From Portulaca oleracea (lineage: Eukaryota > Streptophyta > Magnoliopsida > Caryophyllales > Portulacaceae): a stretch of 64,000 nt of DNA. Of this stretch, positions 35,458 through 44,916 are shown piece by piece (the stretch's first letter is position 1; the number at the start of each line of letters is the position of its first letter). Position numbers and translations under genes: made by a program. Below the pieces are notes generated by a model. The model worked only from the letters and a program-made list of their open reading frames with translations. It made no database searches and was not told where the DNA came from. The DNA lies in NCBI GenBank assembly GCA_029582165.1, contig CM055873.1:46369295-46433294 (forward strand), read 5' to 3'.

Positions 35458-36926
35458 TCAGTCTTGTTTGAGTTTCTTCCCAGCAATGCTAGGTTCAGAT
35501 CCTTCGCCCCGTGAAGATGCTCTCCGTGGTCTCTTCTTAATGGTTGAATCACTGGAGGCTTCCTCTTTGCCTTTCCCAGTCGTTTTTAGAGTCTGTCTGG
35601 GTGGAACCTGGTCAGGTCTAGGTGCCCTGATTGCCATAGATCTTTCCCCGAGACGTGTTGTACTAGGAGGGCGAGATCCAGTGGGTAATAGGTTTAATTC
35701 TCTTTCTTCCTGTTCTTTTAGCTGCTTCCTAATAGCAGGATCTTTCTCTGTAATCCATTGGCGATAGGCCATAGATACATAAGTGCTTCCTCCTGTTGTA
35801 GGAACGGTGAGGGTAAGCCTATTCATCCAATAGTCCTGCCAAGATCGAACCTTGGAAGAGTCGTTGGTGATGGTCTTAGGATTAGGCGGAATGCAGTCCA
35901 GTGAAGGGACACATTGTTTTCTCCTGATTTGACGTCTGGCTCGTAGTAGGTGGTATATGCCAGACCCACAAGTCTCACGAAAGGGTGACCACTTCTCTTA
36001 TTCTCCACCAAGTGATGTGCCACTTGACTACCATCTCTTCGATGAACCATTTCAACCACCTGTCCGTTGAACGCTCCTTGTGTATTCGGACACGTTGGCA
36101 AAATTGGGTCATCCGAAATGTGGCTTCGTTCTTAGGAGGCGCCAAGAAGCGGGTATGCTCCATCAACCATATCTACAAGAGAAGAAAAGGAAGGTTAAAT
36201 TCCAAAGAAAAAAATCAGGTCCACGCGGATTTTCGGGGATGGAAGTCCACGCGGATTTGAGAACAGTAAGCTAGGGTAGGTGCGAAATCCGCGCGGATTT
36301 CGAGAGAATTGAAGAAAATTTTACCTGAAGCAGCAGGGGGCTTCCTGAAAATTCGCTTTCTGACTCTTCACAAATTCGATCCAAGCCCATGATAGTTTCA
36401 GCTACTATCATTGGTGCTAGATTTTGATCACCGCGGAGGCTCTCACTGATGTTGATTAACGAAGCCGGACCACTGTTGGTGCCACCATGGTAAAAACAGA
36501 ACCCACCTAATAAGCATAGGACTAAGGCCCTAACTTTTCTCTCAATGTGTTCGCTTCTTCTGAATAAGGAAATCAAGGTCAGAAAGTTTGCTCTTTCATC
36601 CTCTAAGATCTTTTTTAGGTCGTTTCTTCCTAGGCCAAGAAGGGAGGTGTACTAGGAGCAGTATTTTTGGATGAAGTCGGGATGACTGGCGTGGAAGTAA
36701 ATTTGAAACCTAGAATTGCCCCGAATTCTTCCGGGAGAGGACACAATTCCTTTTCCCCAAACCTAAACAAGTGAAGTTCAGGGTCCCAGAATTCAGCAGC
36801 AGCCCTAAGGAAGTCCCACACGATTCTTACTTGCCTTAGGATGATTAGGGTGTGAAGATTGTATCTCTTCAATTCTTCTTTATCAGCATACGGAAGGGAG
36901 AGCATCCATCGATCTAATTCTTTATA
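35458..36926 (-). pseudogene. Antisense gene of the gypsy element (plant-mobile-domain-like)
   Basis: Spliced gene opposite to gag-pol. The 5' exon at about 36325-36926 reads KELDRWMLSLPYADKEELKR, RIVWDFLRAAAEFWDPELHL, FRFGEKELCPLPEEFGAILG and later KVRALVLCLLGGF. An intron at 36173-36324 (GTAAAA..TTGTAG) itself contains a perfect palindrome at 36287. The 3' exon from 36172 continues FLAPPKNEATFRMTQFCQRV, then FVRLVGLAYTTYYEPD and a basic tail with KKRPRR, a nuclear-localisation-like signal. The FWDP..H.FRFG..ELCP..EEF pattern is that of the antisense ORFs known from Tat-lineage elements and of plant mobile domains. The frame shifts near 36650, 36010 and 35835, so this copy is broken. Function in the family is unknown. 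Confidence 0.75.
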
Positions 36927-36954
36927 GAACGATATGTTTTTTTTTTGGTAGTAA

Positions 36955-37290
36955 AGTGGGTCTCACGCGGATTTTGGGAATTGACCAAGCCACGAGATGG
37001 CGAGTCCAGCGGATTTTACGATTTGGGCCAAACACGCCTGTGCGGATTTTACAGTTTTGGGCTAAACACAGTTCCTCGCGGATTTTGCAGTTTTGAGCCC
37101 AGTATTGGGATCCACGCGGATTTTCCAGATGCATGCGGACTTTGCAGTTGTGGGCCTAGCGCGGTTCCACGCAGACTTGGCAGATTTTGGGCCAGTCGGA
37201 CATAGGTCCACACGGATTCCCGGGTCACTGTTGGGTTCACACGGATTTGGGTCGAAGTAAAGCCTGTGCTAACCCTCGCGGATTTGTTGA
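36955..37290 (-). repeat. Short repeats with GCGGATTTT.CAGTTTTGGGC words
   Basis: About seven irregular units of 40-60 bp, each with a CACGCGGATTTT-like half palindrome followed by TTTGGGCC-like sequence, just upstream of the antisense gene. On the antisense strand this is its promoter region. Confidence 0.7.
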
Positions 37291-38951
37291 TTAAAGGCCT
37301 GAGCCATTTACTTGCAAGGAAGCTCGTTATTTAAATTTTGGTGCAATCAAAATTTATTTGCTTCTGACAATATTTATGGAATTCCTTCTTACGACCACAG
37401 CTCAATGTCTTGTTTTGCGTCGCATATAGTCATTAGTCCGTCTAAAAAAATAAAGGGGCTTTCATCAACATTGGCATCTGCATTTAAGATAGCTCGTAAG
37501 TCAAATATAAAGCAAAGTATTAATTGTCTAAGCATTATACATGGAAAGTTACTCAATCGTCATCTTCTCCATCAGAAACCAAGTCTATATATTCTGGGCC
37601 TGAGAAACCAAAGCATCGGCCCGATAGAGGAGCAGGGTCTTGCCCAATGAAATAATTCCACCCATCAGCCGCCCAGGAGGAAGTCTATATATTTTGAGGA
37701 AGGCATAACTGCAAGCAATACTCAACTCAGGCATAAACTTTTCAAATGCTCGAGCAAAGTAAGAAAATAAGTCGGAGACAAAATGAAGAAAAATCAAAGC
37801 CTACACATTTTGTACCAAGACTGTCAAGTTCCCCGCTGATTTGACAACAAATAAAGCGAAACTGCTCAAAATACCACTGAGATCCACGTGGACTTCAGCC
37901 ACAAAATGAGCACGACCAATATTTCGGGGTCATTTTTTTTAACATGTCCAAAACTTAACCGTATTAGGTTTAAGTTCAAGACTTAGTGACATCATGTGCA
38001 TGGGTTGTATTGGATCCGCGCGGATTTCTCACCCAACACACTTTATATTACACTATACAAGTAGATTTCGATCCATAAGCTCAAAGTGAATCCACATGGA
38101 TCGACGCGGATTTGACTAAAAAAAAGTGGTCCGCGCGGATCCGGCAGCAAATCAAAGCGGGACGGTCCAAAATGCAACTGAATTTACGCAGATTTCAGCT
38201 ACAAGAAGGGCTTGAAGACCTGACAGAGTCACGCGGATTTCCCTTAGAGATTTGTCAAATTTCTTCGGTTCTAGCTCAATTTTGAGTAGCTCAACACAGA
38301 TTTCCAGTGAAGCATACCACTGGTGGGCTCATGAGGAAAATGAAGCAAAAACTTACCCAAATGAGGTCCGGGCTCGAGCTCCGTGCAGATTTCTTTCAAA
38401 GCTTGGACAACAAGAACAACAGGGTCTCGTCTGCCAGTGTGAGCTAGGAGTCACGCGGATTTTAATCCGCGCGGATTCTGGCGGAAATGGAGTGGAGGGG
38501 AGTACCTTATCCTACCCCATCCATACTCTCCCTTTTTTTTATTTTCTTTCTTTTCATTTCACCTTATTTTATTTTTTTCTTTTCTTATTTTATTTTATTT
38601 TATTTTTCATTTTTTTACTTTATTTTGTTACAGATCAGATACTTACAAATTTGTCCTTTTCAGGAAAAAACATACCAAGCCTGGACAACATCCAACAAGT
38701 CAAGCTAGCTACAAAACAATTCCGGATATCTTTCAAGCTACCCTTGGAAGCTGAAGCCTGGACAACATCCAGCAATTTAACCAGCATCGGACTACCTCCG
38801 GTCAAGAAACCCAAGCTACCCTTGGATCGCTCGAGCCTGGACAATCTCCAGCAATTAAAGTTAACATTTGGACTACCTCCAGTTAACTACAACACTTTTC
38901 AAGACGTATACTTTGACTTTCGTCTTACCTGCACTACCAAAGTGGGGCTAA
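37291..38951 (+). other. Gypsy 3' untranslated region before the right LTR
   Basis: No gene. Perfect palindromes at 38014 and 38465 with several degenerate ones between 37880 and 38460. A T-rich tract at about 38525-38635 is followed by three imperfect copies of a unit containing GCCTGGACAACATCC (about 38680, 38755 and 38835). A short purine stretch AAAGTGGGG just before 38951 is the likely polypurine tract. Confidence 0.65.
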
Positions 38952-40527
38952 TCAGAGACACAAAGTTCAATGAGCGAATGCATGCATCGTGAGCCCAAGC
39001 TCATGTGAGTTTAGCAGATATGGGTCCAGCAGAATTCACTCAACACAGAATGCAGAGCGACCCCATTTCAAGCCAAGGAGGTCGAGCAGATTTTGGGCCC
39101 AATTTTGGAAGGAATGGCGCGGATTTTCGGGGCCAACTACAGATGGGATGGCGCGGATTTTCGGGCCCAAGTACAGACGGGATGGCGCGGATTTAGCAAA
39201 TCTTGGCGGATCCGGGCAACCCAGATTAAATTCACGCGGATCCAAGCTCAAACCCGGATGAGAGTCGCGGTTTTTGGCCCAACATCGTGCAGGCTCGCGC
39301 GGATCTTGGCGGATCCGGGTCCGAATCCAGCATAAAAATCACGCGGACCCCGGCTCCAGCTTAGATGGGATCCGCGCGGATTTGGTATACTCAGACCCGG
39401 CAAGACACGGAAATCCGCGCGGATTTCACTGGTCCCGGGTTAGGCTGTGATTGTGCGATTCGGGCCAAACAGAGAACGGCCGCCCAAGCATCGAAATTGG
39501 AAGAGTCTGCGGATTTGTCAGCTTGACCTAACCCTACTACCGTCTATATAAATCCGTGCAGATCATGTGAAAATGAGGGGGATGACTAAAAAAAGTTTAC
39601 GGAAAGGATTCTGACAAAAATTGAGAGAAACACCTTCGAGGGTCGACTGCAGGAAATCCGCGCGGATTTCCGTGTAATACTACCACAGTTCAAAACAATT
39701 TGGGTGAAGACGTCGGGAATCTCTCGAGGCTTGCCAAATCCGCGCGGATTTGGTAGGTTTCTACCTTAGTTTTTTTTCAGTTTTCTCTTTCGGTTGTAAC
39801 AATGTAAGATCGATAGCCCCGCCCGTTGTACCTTTTTTATTTCTGTACTTGTTTAAACATTAGTTAAGTTTATGCATGTTCCTTTTAATTCTTTGTGACA
39901 ACCCTTTTTTTTTAGTTCTTTTTTTTAAACCCGACCTAGTAAGGGCCGCTTCGGCGGACGATGCAAGGGCACCCCCCTACATCGATACCTTTACCCCCGG
40001 ATCCGAATTTTGGTTCGAGACCGGAGTCACTTTCCCTTTTGTTAATTTTGTGTAAAATTAACTGGCGACTCCTCTTTTTTTTGGTATTCACCTAAAAATT
40101 GACTTTTATTTTCTTTTCGATACATGCAAGATTATCAGCATCAAAAGAGCTTTGGGACGAAGATCATCGCGGGCGCCATCGGGAGCCTCGGATCCGCGCG
40201 GATCCGCCCCTGGTGGACCGTCGGTGATTCTCGCCTCTGGCTCGAATGAACTGAAACGGAAAACCCTAAAATTTTGGCCCACGGTGGACTGGGATCCGCG
40301 CGGATCCCAGTATGTTCGCCCGTTTTTTGCTTGTTTTCTTGGGTTTTTTTTTTTTTAAAATCTGCATGTGTGTTTAAGATTATAAAGGTCAAGTTAAAGT
40401 GAAGTACCATCATCCGAAAATCTTCTTTAAAAGAGAAAAAGTACACCCTAGGTTCAATAAGCAACCCTACGTCGATTCGACACTCCGCGGGGGACCGCGC
40501 CCCTCCCGGGGGGCCGCGGGCCCTACA
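38952..40527 (+). repeat. 3' LTR of the gypsy element
   Basis: Matches the 5' LTR over its length. Perfect palindromes at 39370, 39413, 39656, 39738, 40192 and 40294. Most of the sequence is identical, but a few short GC-rich patches (39268-39300, 39435-39515, 40165-40225) differ strongly by indels. Confidence 0.95.
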
Positions 40528-40532
40528 GAACC

Positions 40533-41151
40533 ATATTTTAAAAATTATTATTAGGTGAACAATGTTATTGGAAAACTATTTATTAGTGACAATCCGATTT
40601 GAAATCATCAGAATCCGCCGGAAGTTTTGAAGTTACTAACTCACCCTCACTAATGAAATGTAAATGACTAACATACCCTTGACCATAAAAGTTGATCTTA
40701 GCCGCCAAAATGCAGCAACCTCTAGCCTTTTCAGCAACCCCTAACCTTTTCAACTCCCTTGTCCGTCACTTACTGTAACATAAAGGTGAATCAATCCTGA
40801 AATCACACCCTTTGCGGTTTTGTTTAGCTAAAGTGAAAAAAAATCTCAAGTTTATTATTTGTTGCAAGCATTGTGTGATTGCTTTCGGGACGGGTAGCAA
40901 CTCAAACTTTTTTTTTGGACGATTTTCGTTTACTGTAGGTCGTTGCTTTAGGGACGTGTTGCAATAGTGCATACTCTTCTTTTTGGACAGCCAGTTGTGC
41001 TATGTAACTACATGAATTATAAATGGATTATACATGTCATGTTTAATTACAGTAATGTAAGTTGTCATCCCTACCGTTTCTTGTATGTTTTTGTCCAATC
41101 AAATAACTCTTGGCAACTTGAAAATATAGCGAGGGAATCAGGGATTACTAC
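40533..41151. other. Interior of TIR element X, left part
   Basis: Remainder of the left inverted arm to about 40605, then AT-rich sequence without recognisable coding. Confidence 0.5.
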
Positions 41152-41429
41152 TAGAGTTGGTAAAATTTTGTCCGACCCGAAATACCTGAATAGTCCGATC
41201 CTGAAAAAATCGGGTCTATACATATATTTTTTGTCTAAATTTTGATATTGACCGAATATTCGGACATAAAATTTCTCCTTTTTCTATTGTCCGAACCCGA
41301 TTTTAGCTTCCTTCGAATTGTCCGACCCGAAATAAAATCAGATCCGGATATGAATTTCTCCTTCGAATTATGGCATTGACCGAATTTGTCAGACCAGAAT
41401 TTACCCGAACCCGAATTTTGCCAATGCTA
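41152..41429. mobile_element. hAT-like MITE with CCGACCCGAAAT words
   Basis: Ends TAGAGTTGGTAAAATT and AATTTTGCCAATGCTA, flanked by ATTACTAC (41144-41151) and ATTACTAT (41430-41437), an 8-bp duplication with one change. The interior has repeated CCGACCCGAA/CCCGAATTT words. Similar in style to the MITE at 9681. Confidence 0.7.
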
Positions 41430-42060
41430 ATTACTATGTTTCTTCAATGATAAATCTTGTCATTTTGAATCATAATAATGCAAGTTGTCATCCCCACTTA
41501 TATATTGTCATCCCACTTTGAACTACTATGTTTCTATTTGTATAGTTACTGGCAAGGAGGGAGCATACATACATGATAAATCCCTTGGTCTTTGTCCAAT
41601 GATTTTTGGAAAGTACATGAACTTCACAGTGCAACGTGACTTTTTAGTCTCTTTTGAATTTTATGATGTGCAGGGGCTAGGGGTAGTAGCAGTAGGCTTT
41701 AGTTTTGTTCTTCTTGGCATGTGTACACAGAGGAGACAGAAACAAAGACGACAAAAGAGAGGTGGAGAGTTAAATAAGGATGGAAGGATGAAATGAGAAA
41801 GAAGAGGAATGTGCAAATGGACTTGGTCAAATGAATCATTAAATAACATTTAACCCAACATATATAAAATTTTAACCCTGGGTCTGGTTAATTTGCCGGA
41901 TTCCGGTTATTCTATCACAAATTGTCACCAATAAATAGTTTTCCAATAACAATATTCACTTAGTAATAATTTTTAAAATATGGTCCCCAAAAAATAAATT
42001 CCGCAAAATATAAGATACCTCAGAGCAATTTTTTGTATATATATATATATATATATATAT

Positions 42061-43615
42061 GGGACAACTTTTCGACCCTTCCGAGACTTTGAAGCAAAAT
42101 GTTTTCTTGATATTCCGTTTCTTATAAGCATACTTCATTTATTGGCATATAAATACACATCAAAATGATAACGTACTAGCTAGGAGCAATATTTATAGGA
42201 AGAAAATAAAATTATCCCCTCCACCCCCGATTCCTTAATCTAAGAAAACAAAAGATCAGAAATATTAGGTACCATAAACTACGCAAGAGTATTAGTGCTA
42301 ACTAGTGTGTTAATCTTGAAAAGATGGCTGGGATGAAGGGGGAAAAAACTTGGTCAAGTTGTAGCACCAATTATAGCATGATTATAGTTTTTATATTGCT
42401 ATTATCATATAACACTCATACGACGGGTTATGAACTTGGGCCTGGGTATCGGGGTGTTTATTGGTTTTAGGAGGGGAATATCCCTTTCCCTATGCCCATT
42501 TCATTAACCAACGTCAATTTCATGCAATTGGAAATGGTGATCCATATTTGTAATAGGCAACTCTATAACAAAGCCAACAACCCAAAATTAGGGCTGACAG
42601 GAGAATGTTGCTATCAACTTACCCATGCAATTCCAGCCGATGTTTTTGATAGTATGTTCTACGGTCCTGGCATTTTCAGTGCTGAATTTGGCCAACAAAT
42701 TCGTCAATATTGTGCAACGACACTGTCACAACCGTCGCCCATTATGGGTCCAGCTAATGCAAAGTCCGGATAAATCTAAATGTAAGCAATTATTATATTA
42801 ATAATTGTTACATTTTCAATTTTAAGACCAAATATTCCAAGTTTGAGATCCACCAAAATTCATCAGCTCTGTAGTAAAACATAATATGTGTAATGAATAC
42901 CTTTGAATTATTTCCTACTTCTATCTAATTGTCAGGGCAAATTCAATACTAATGTTAATAGAAAAATGTAACAACAAATGCAAATATGAGCTTAATATTT
43001 AATAAATTGATCGATCACATTATCATGCAATTACGAGTAATATTTTGTTGTATTTTGATTTCGTTATGTCCCGACTCCTTATACATTCTACTACTTTGGT
43101 CTCTAATTATATATTTATCCCTATAATTAATTTCACAAAACCAAAAAATATATAGGATGGAGCAAAATAAATGTCTAGTACCGAAACCTCTCTACTCTAG
43201 GAATAAGACACTACTAAAAATGTCTACCCAAAAAAAAAGACACTACTAAAAATGCGTATATTGACGAACATTGGTTAAAACGGGTTCTAAAAACCTTTGT
43301 AGATGAGAATCTAACTGCAACGGGTCATTAACAAGTTTAGAATATTTAATTAGTTACTATGGATGTTAAATCCTGTTGTAATTGTAAACCAATAGCCGTC
43401 GTTGTTCTAAAGTGAAAAATAAAGCGGGCTTCACAAATTTTCTAGGTTGGATATTTTTGACCCAAAAATAAAAAAATTTATTGCCAAAATTAAGGCCCTG
43501 TTGTTTGGTTAGGTTTTTTAACCAACCTATCCAAACCTATTCTAACTTATCCTAACTTATCCAAACCTTACACAATTCCCCAAAAAAACATTCATTAAAC
43601 ATACACAATTCCCCC
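42061..43615 (-). repeat. Right arm of the large inverted duplication
   Basis: Reverse complement of the left arm (10990-15390 without the LINE). Starts next to (AT)n, carries one of the two 75-bp units, the broken prolamin-like gene, the region around GTGAAGCCCGCTTTA, and a partial Tourist MITE from 43494. It shows the sequence before the LINE inserted. Confidence 0.85.
42324..42773 (+). pseudogene. Prolamin-like secreted protein copy with premature stop
   Basis: Colinear with 14552-15007. The ATG, signal-like segment and all cysteines (HICNRQLY, GECCYQLTH, IRQYCAT) are present. However, codon TTG of the left copy (YWFLEG) is TAG here, at about 42470, cutting the product to 48 residues before any cysteine. 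The tail from 42492 is open again. The TATA box is also lost. A few in-frame codon deletions distinguish it from the intact copy. Likely non-functional. Confidence 0.8.
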
Positions 43616-43620
43616 AAAAA
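43494..43620. mobile_element. Partial Tourist-like MITE
   Basis: Begins GGCCCTGTTGTTTGGTTAGG after TAA, and continues with words matching the complement of the element at 10936-11136. The other end is missing where LTR-like sequence begins. Confidence 0.65.
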
Positions 43621-43626
43621 AGGAGG

Positions 43627-44151
43627 ATGATGAAGTTGTGCAAATAAGGCAAGAATCAAGGAAGATCAAGGGAAGGCGTTAATCAAGATTATCACTCTAT
43701 ATAAGCAAGCGTCGAACCTTATGCATTGAATTCAACAATTCCAAGCAAGATGAATCGTGTGTAGAAGTTTTGTGATAGAAAATTCCGAGTGTAGCTACTT
43801 GGTTGTGAGTAGTGAGTTGTGTAACCAGAAGGTGTGTTCTGGTGAGGACCTCAGAGTCGTGTAGCTAAAGTGAATGAGTGACCTCACTTTAGTGATTTCA
43901 AGCCATTCTTCCTGTCTCAGTTTTGAGGCCACTGCTGTAAAAGTTCATCTTGAATCTTCTGCCCTTGTAAGCATCTGTTGAGGACCTCACAATACTTGAC
44001 AGTGCGAGTTTGTAACCTCCTCTATTTTCTAGCACTTTAAGTTTATCAATAACGAATTATTATTCAAATATATAAGTGCTATTAACGTTCTTGTGTTGAT
44101 TAAGTGCATAATTTTTATACAATCCTATTCACCCCTCCTCTAGGGTTATTT
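43627..44151 (+). repeat. LTR remnant, 5' border unclear
   Basis: Ends CTATTCACCCCTCCTCTAGGGTTATTTCA, written here only by its key part CCTCTAGGGTTATTTCA, like the solo LTR ending at 19268. It contains a TATA-like CTCTATATAAGC at about 43698 and repeated GAGGACCTCA words. I found no target duplication, so it is probably 5'-truncated. Confidence 0.45.
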
Positions 44152-44375
44152 CATATTTTATAATATTATACTAAATAAAAAAACGAATGGAGAAAATAAA
44201 AGTTGACACATATATGAACAAACATTGTTTTCATTGTAGTGGTTGTCATGGTTGACAATCACTATAAGTTTTTTCTTTGTTTGTATAGCGTATTCAAGTT
44301 GATTTATGTGTAAATTTTTTTAAAAAACAATATATATATATATATATATACATACATATACACATATATTTATTT

Positions 44376-44907
44376 AGGGAAATTGGATTCTAATAATCCC
44401 TACTATTGCAAATTGGATGACAATAATCCCTACTTTCAATTTATATTCTGGTGGTAAAAAAAAAATTGTATTGTAATGGTACCAAATCCATCACCACATT
44501 CTTTTTATTTTTTCCATGCCTACTCCATATTGTTTTTGTTTTTTTGGTTCCTACCCCTAGGTAGGTAACGAAGTGTAGTTATTAAAACATTTTTTAAATT
44601 ATTTTTTTGAGATTCCGAGCAATTATTATGATTTCTTAAAAAGAATAAAATTGAAAAAATCATAAAAAATCGAAAAAAAAATTGAAAAAAATTGGGAGGA
44701 ATGCTGTAAATTCATTAAAAATCATGGTAAAGTGTTATTCAAAGTTTTGAATCAAATGCAACACAAAATCTATGATATTTAGGGTATACTCTCGATTTTG
44801 TCCCACTACAATACAATTTTTTTTTTGGACCACCAGAATACAAATTGAAAGTAGGAATTATTGCCATCCAATTTGCAATAGTAAGGATTATTAGAATCCA
44901 ATTTCCC
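44376..44907. mobile_element. Mutator-like MITE, copy B
   Basis: Ends AGGGAAATTGGATTCTAATA and the inverse. The interior is colinear with the element at 149-639 (GGTACCAAATCCA, GCTGTAAATTCATTAAAAATC). Flanks TATTTATTT at 44367-44375 and 44908-44916 are a perfect, though low-complexity, 9-bp duplication. Confidence 0.85.
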
Positions 44908-44916
44908 TATTTATTT

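Larger units (their letters stand above)
24599..40527 (+). mobile_element. Full-length Ty3/gypsy retrotransposon, Tat-like, 15.9 kb
   Basis: Two LTRs of about 1.58 kb begin TGTAGACAC and end GGGCCCTACA. The target duplication GAACC is perfect at 24594-24598 and 40528-40532. Order: LTR, primer site, 1.7 kb leader, gag-protease, broken RT/RNase H/integrase, 4.5 kb 3' region with tandem repeats and an antisense gene, LTR. The large size, VDNGSA protease and downstream antisense gene with a plant-mobile-domain-like sequence fit the Tat lineage (Ogre/Retand relatives). The palindrome ATCCGCGCGGAT occurs at least 21 times, never in gag-pol. Pol has at least six lesions, so the copy is not autonomous. 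Confidence 0.95.
23380..42037. mobile_element. TIR element X, split by the foldback and gypsy insertions
   Basis: The right end (41920-42037), read inversely, is TACAAAAAATTGCTCTGAGG..TATATTTTGCGGAA, then CCATATTTTAAAAATTATTA. The left end is the same sequence in three pieces: 23380-23388, 24552-24598, then 40533 onward. Removing the foldback element and the gypsy element with one copy of each target duplication joins the left arm exactly. The inverted repeats are about 150 bp and the native length about 1.56 kb. Internal sequence 40600-41900 holds no recognisable gene. Confidence 0.8.

Noticed and set aside
24599..40527. Regularly spaced palindromic repeats resembling a CRISPR array
   Set aside because: Spacing is irregular, repeats are only 12-16 bp and dispersed over 15.9 kb of a eukaryotic retrotransposon, and there are no cas genes.
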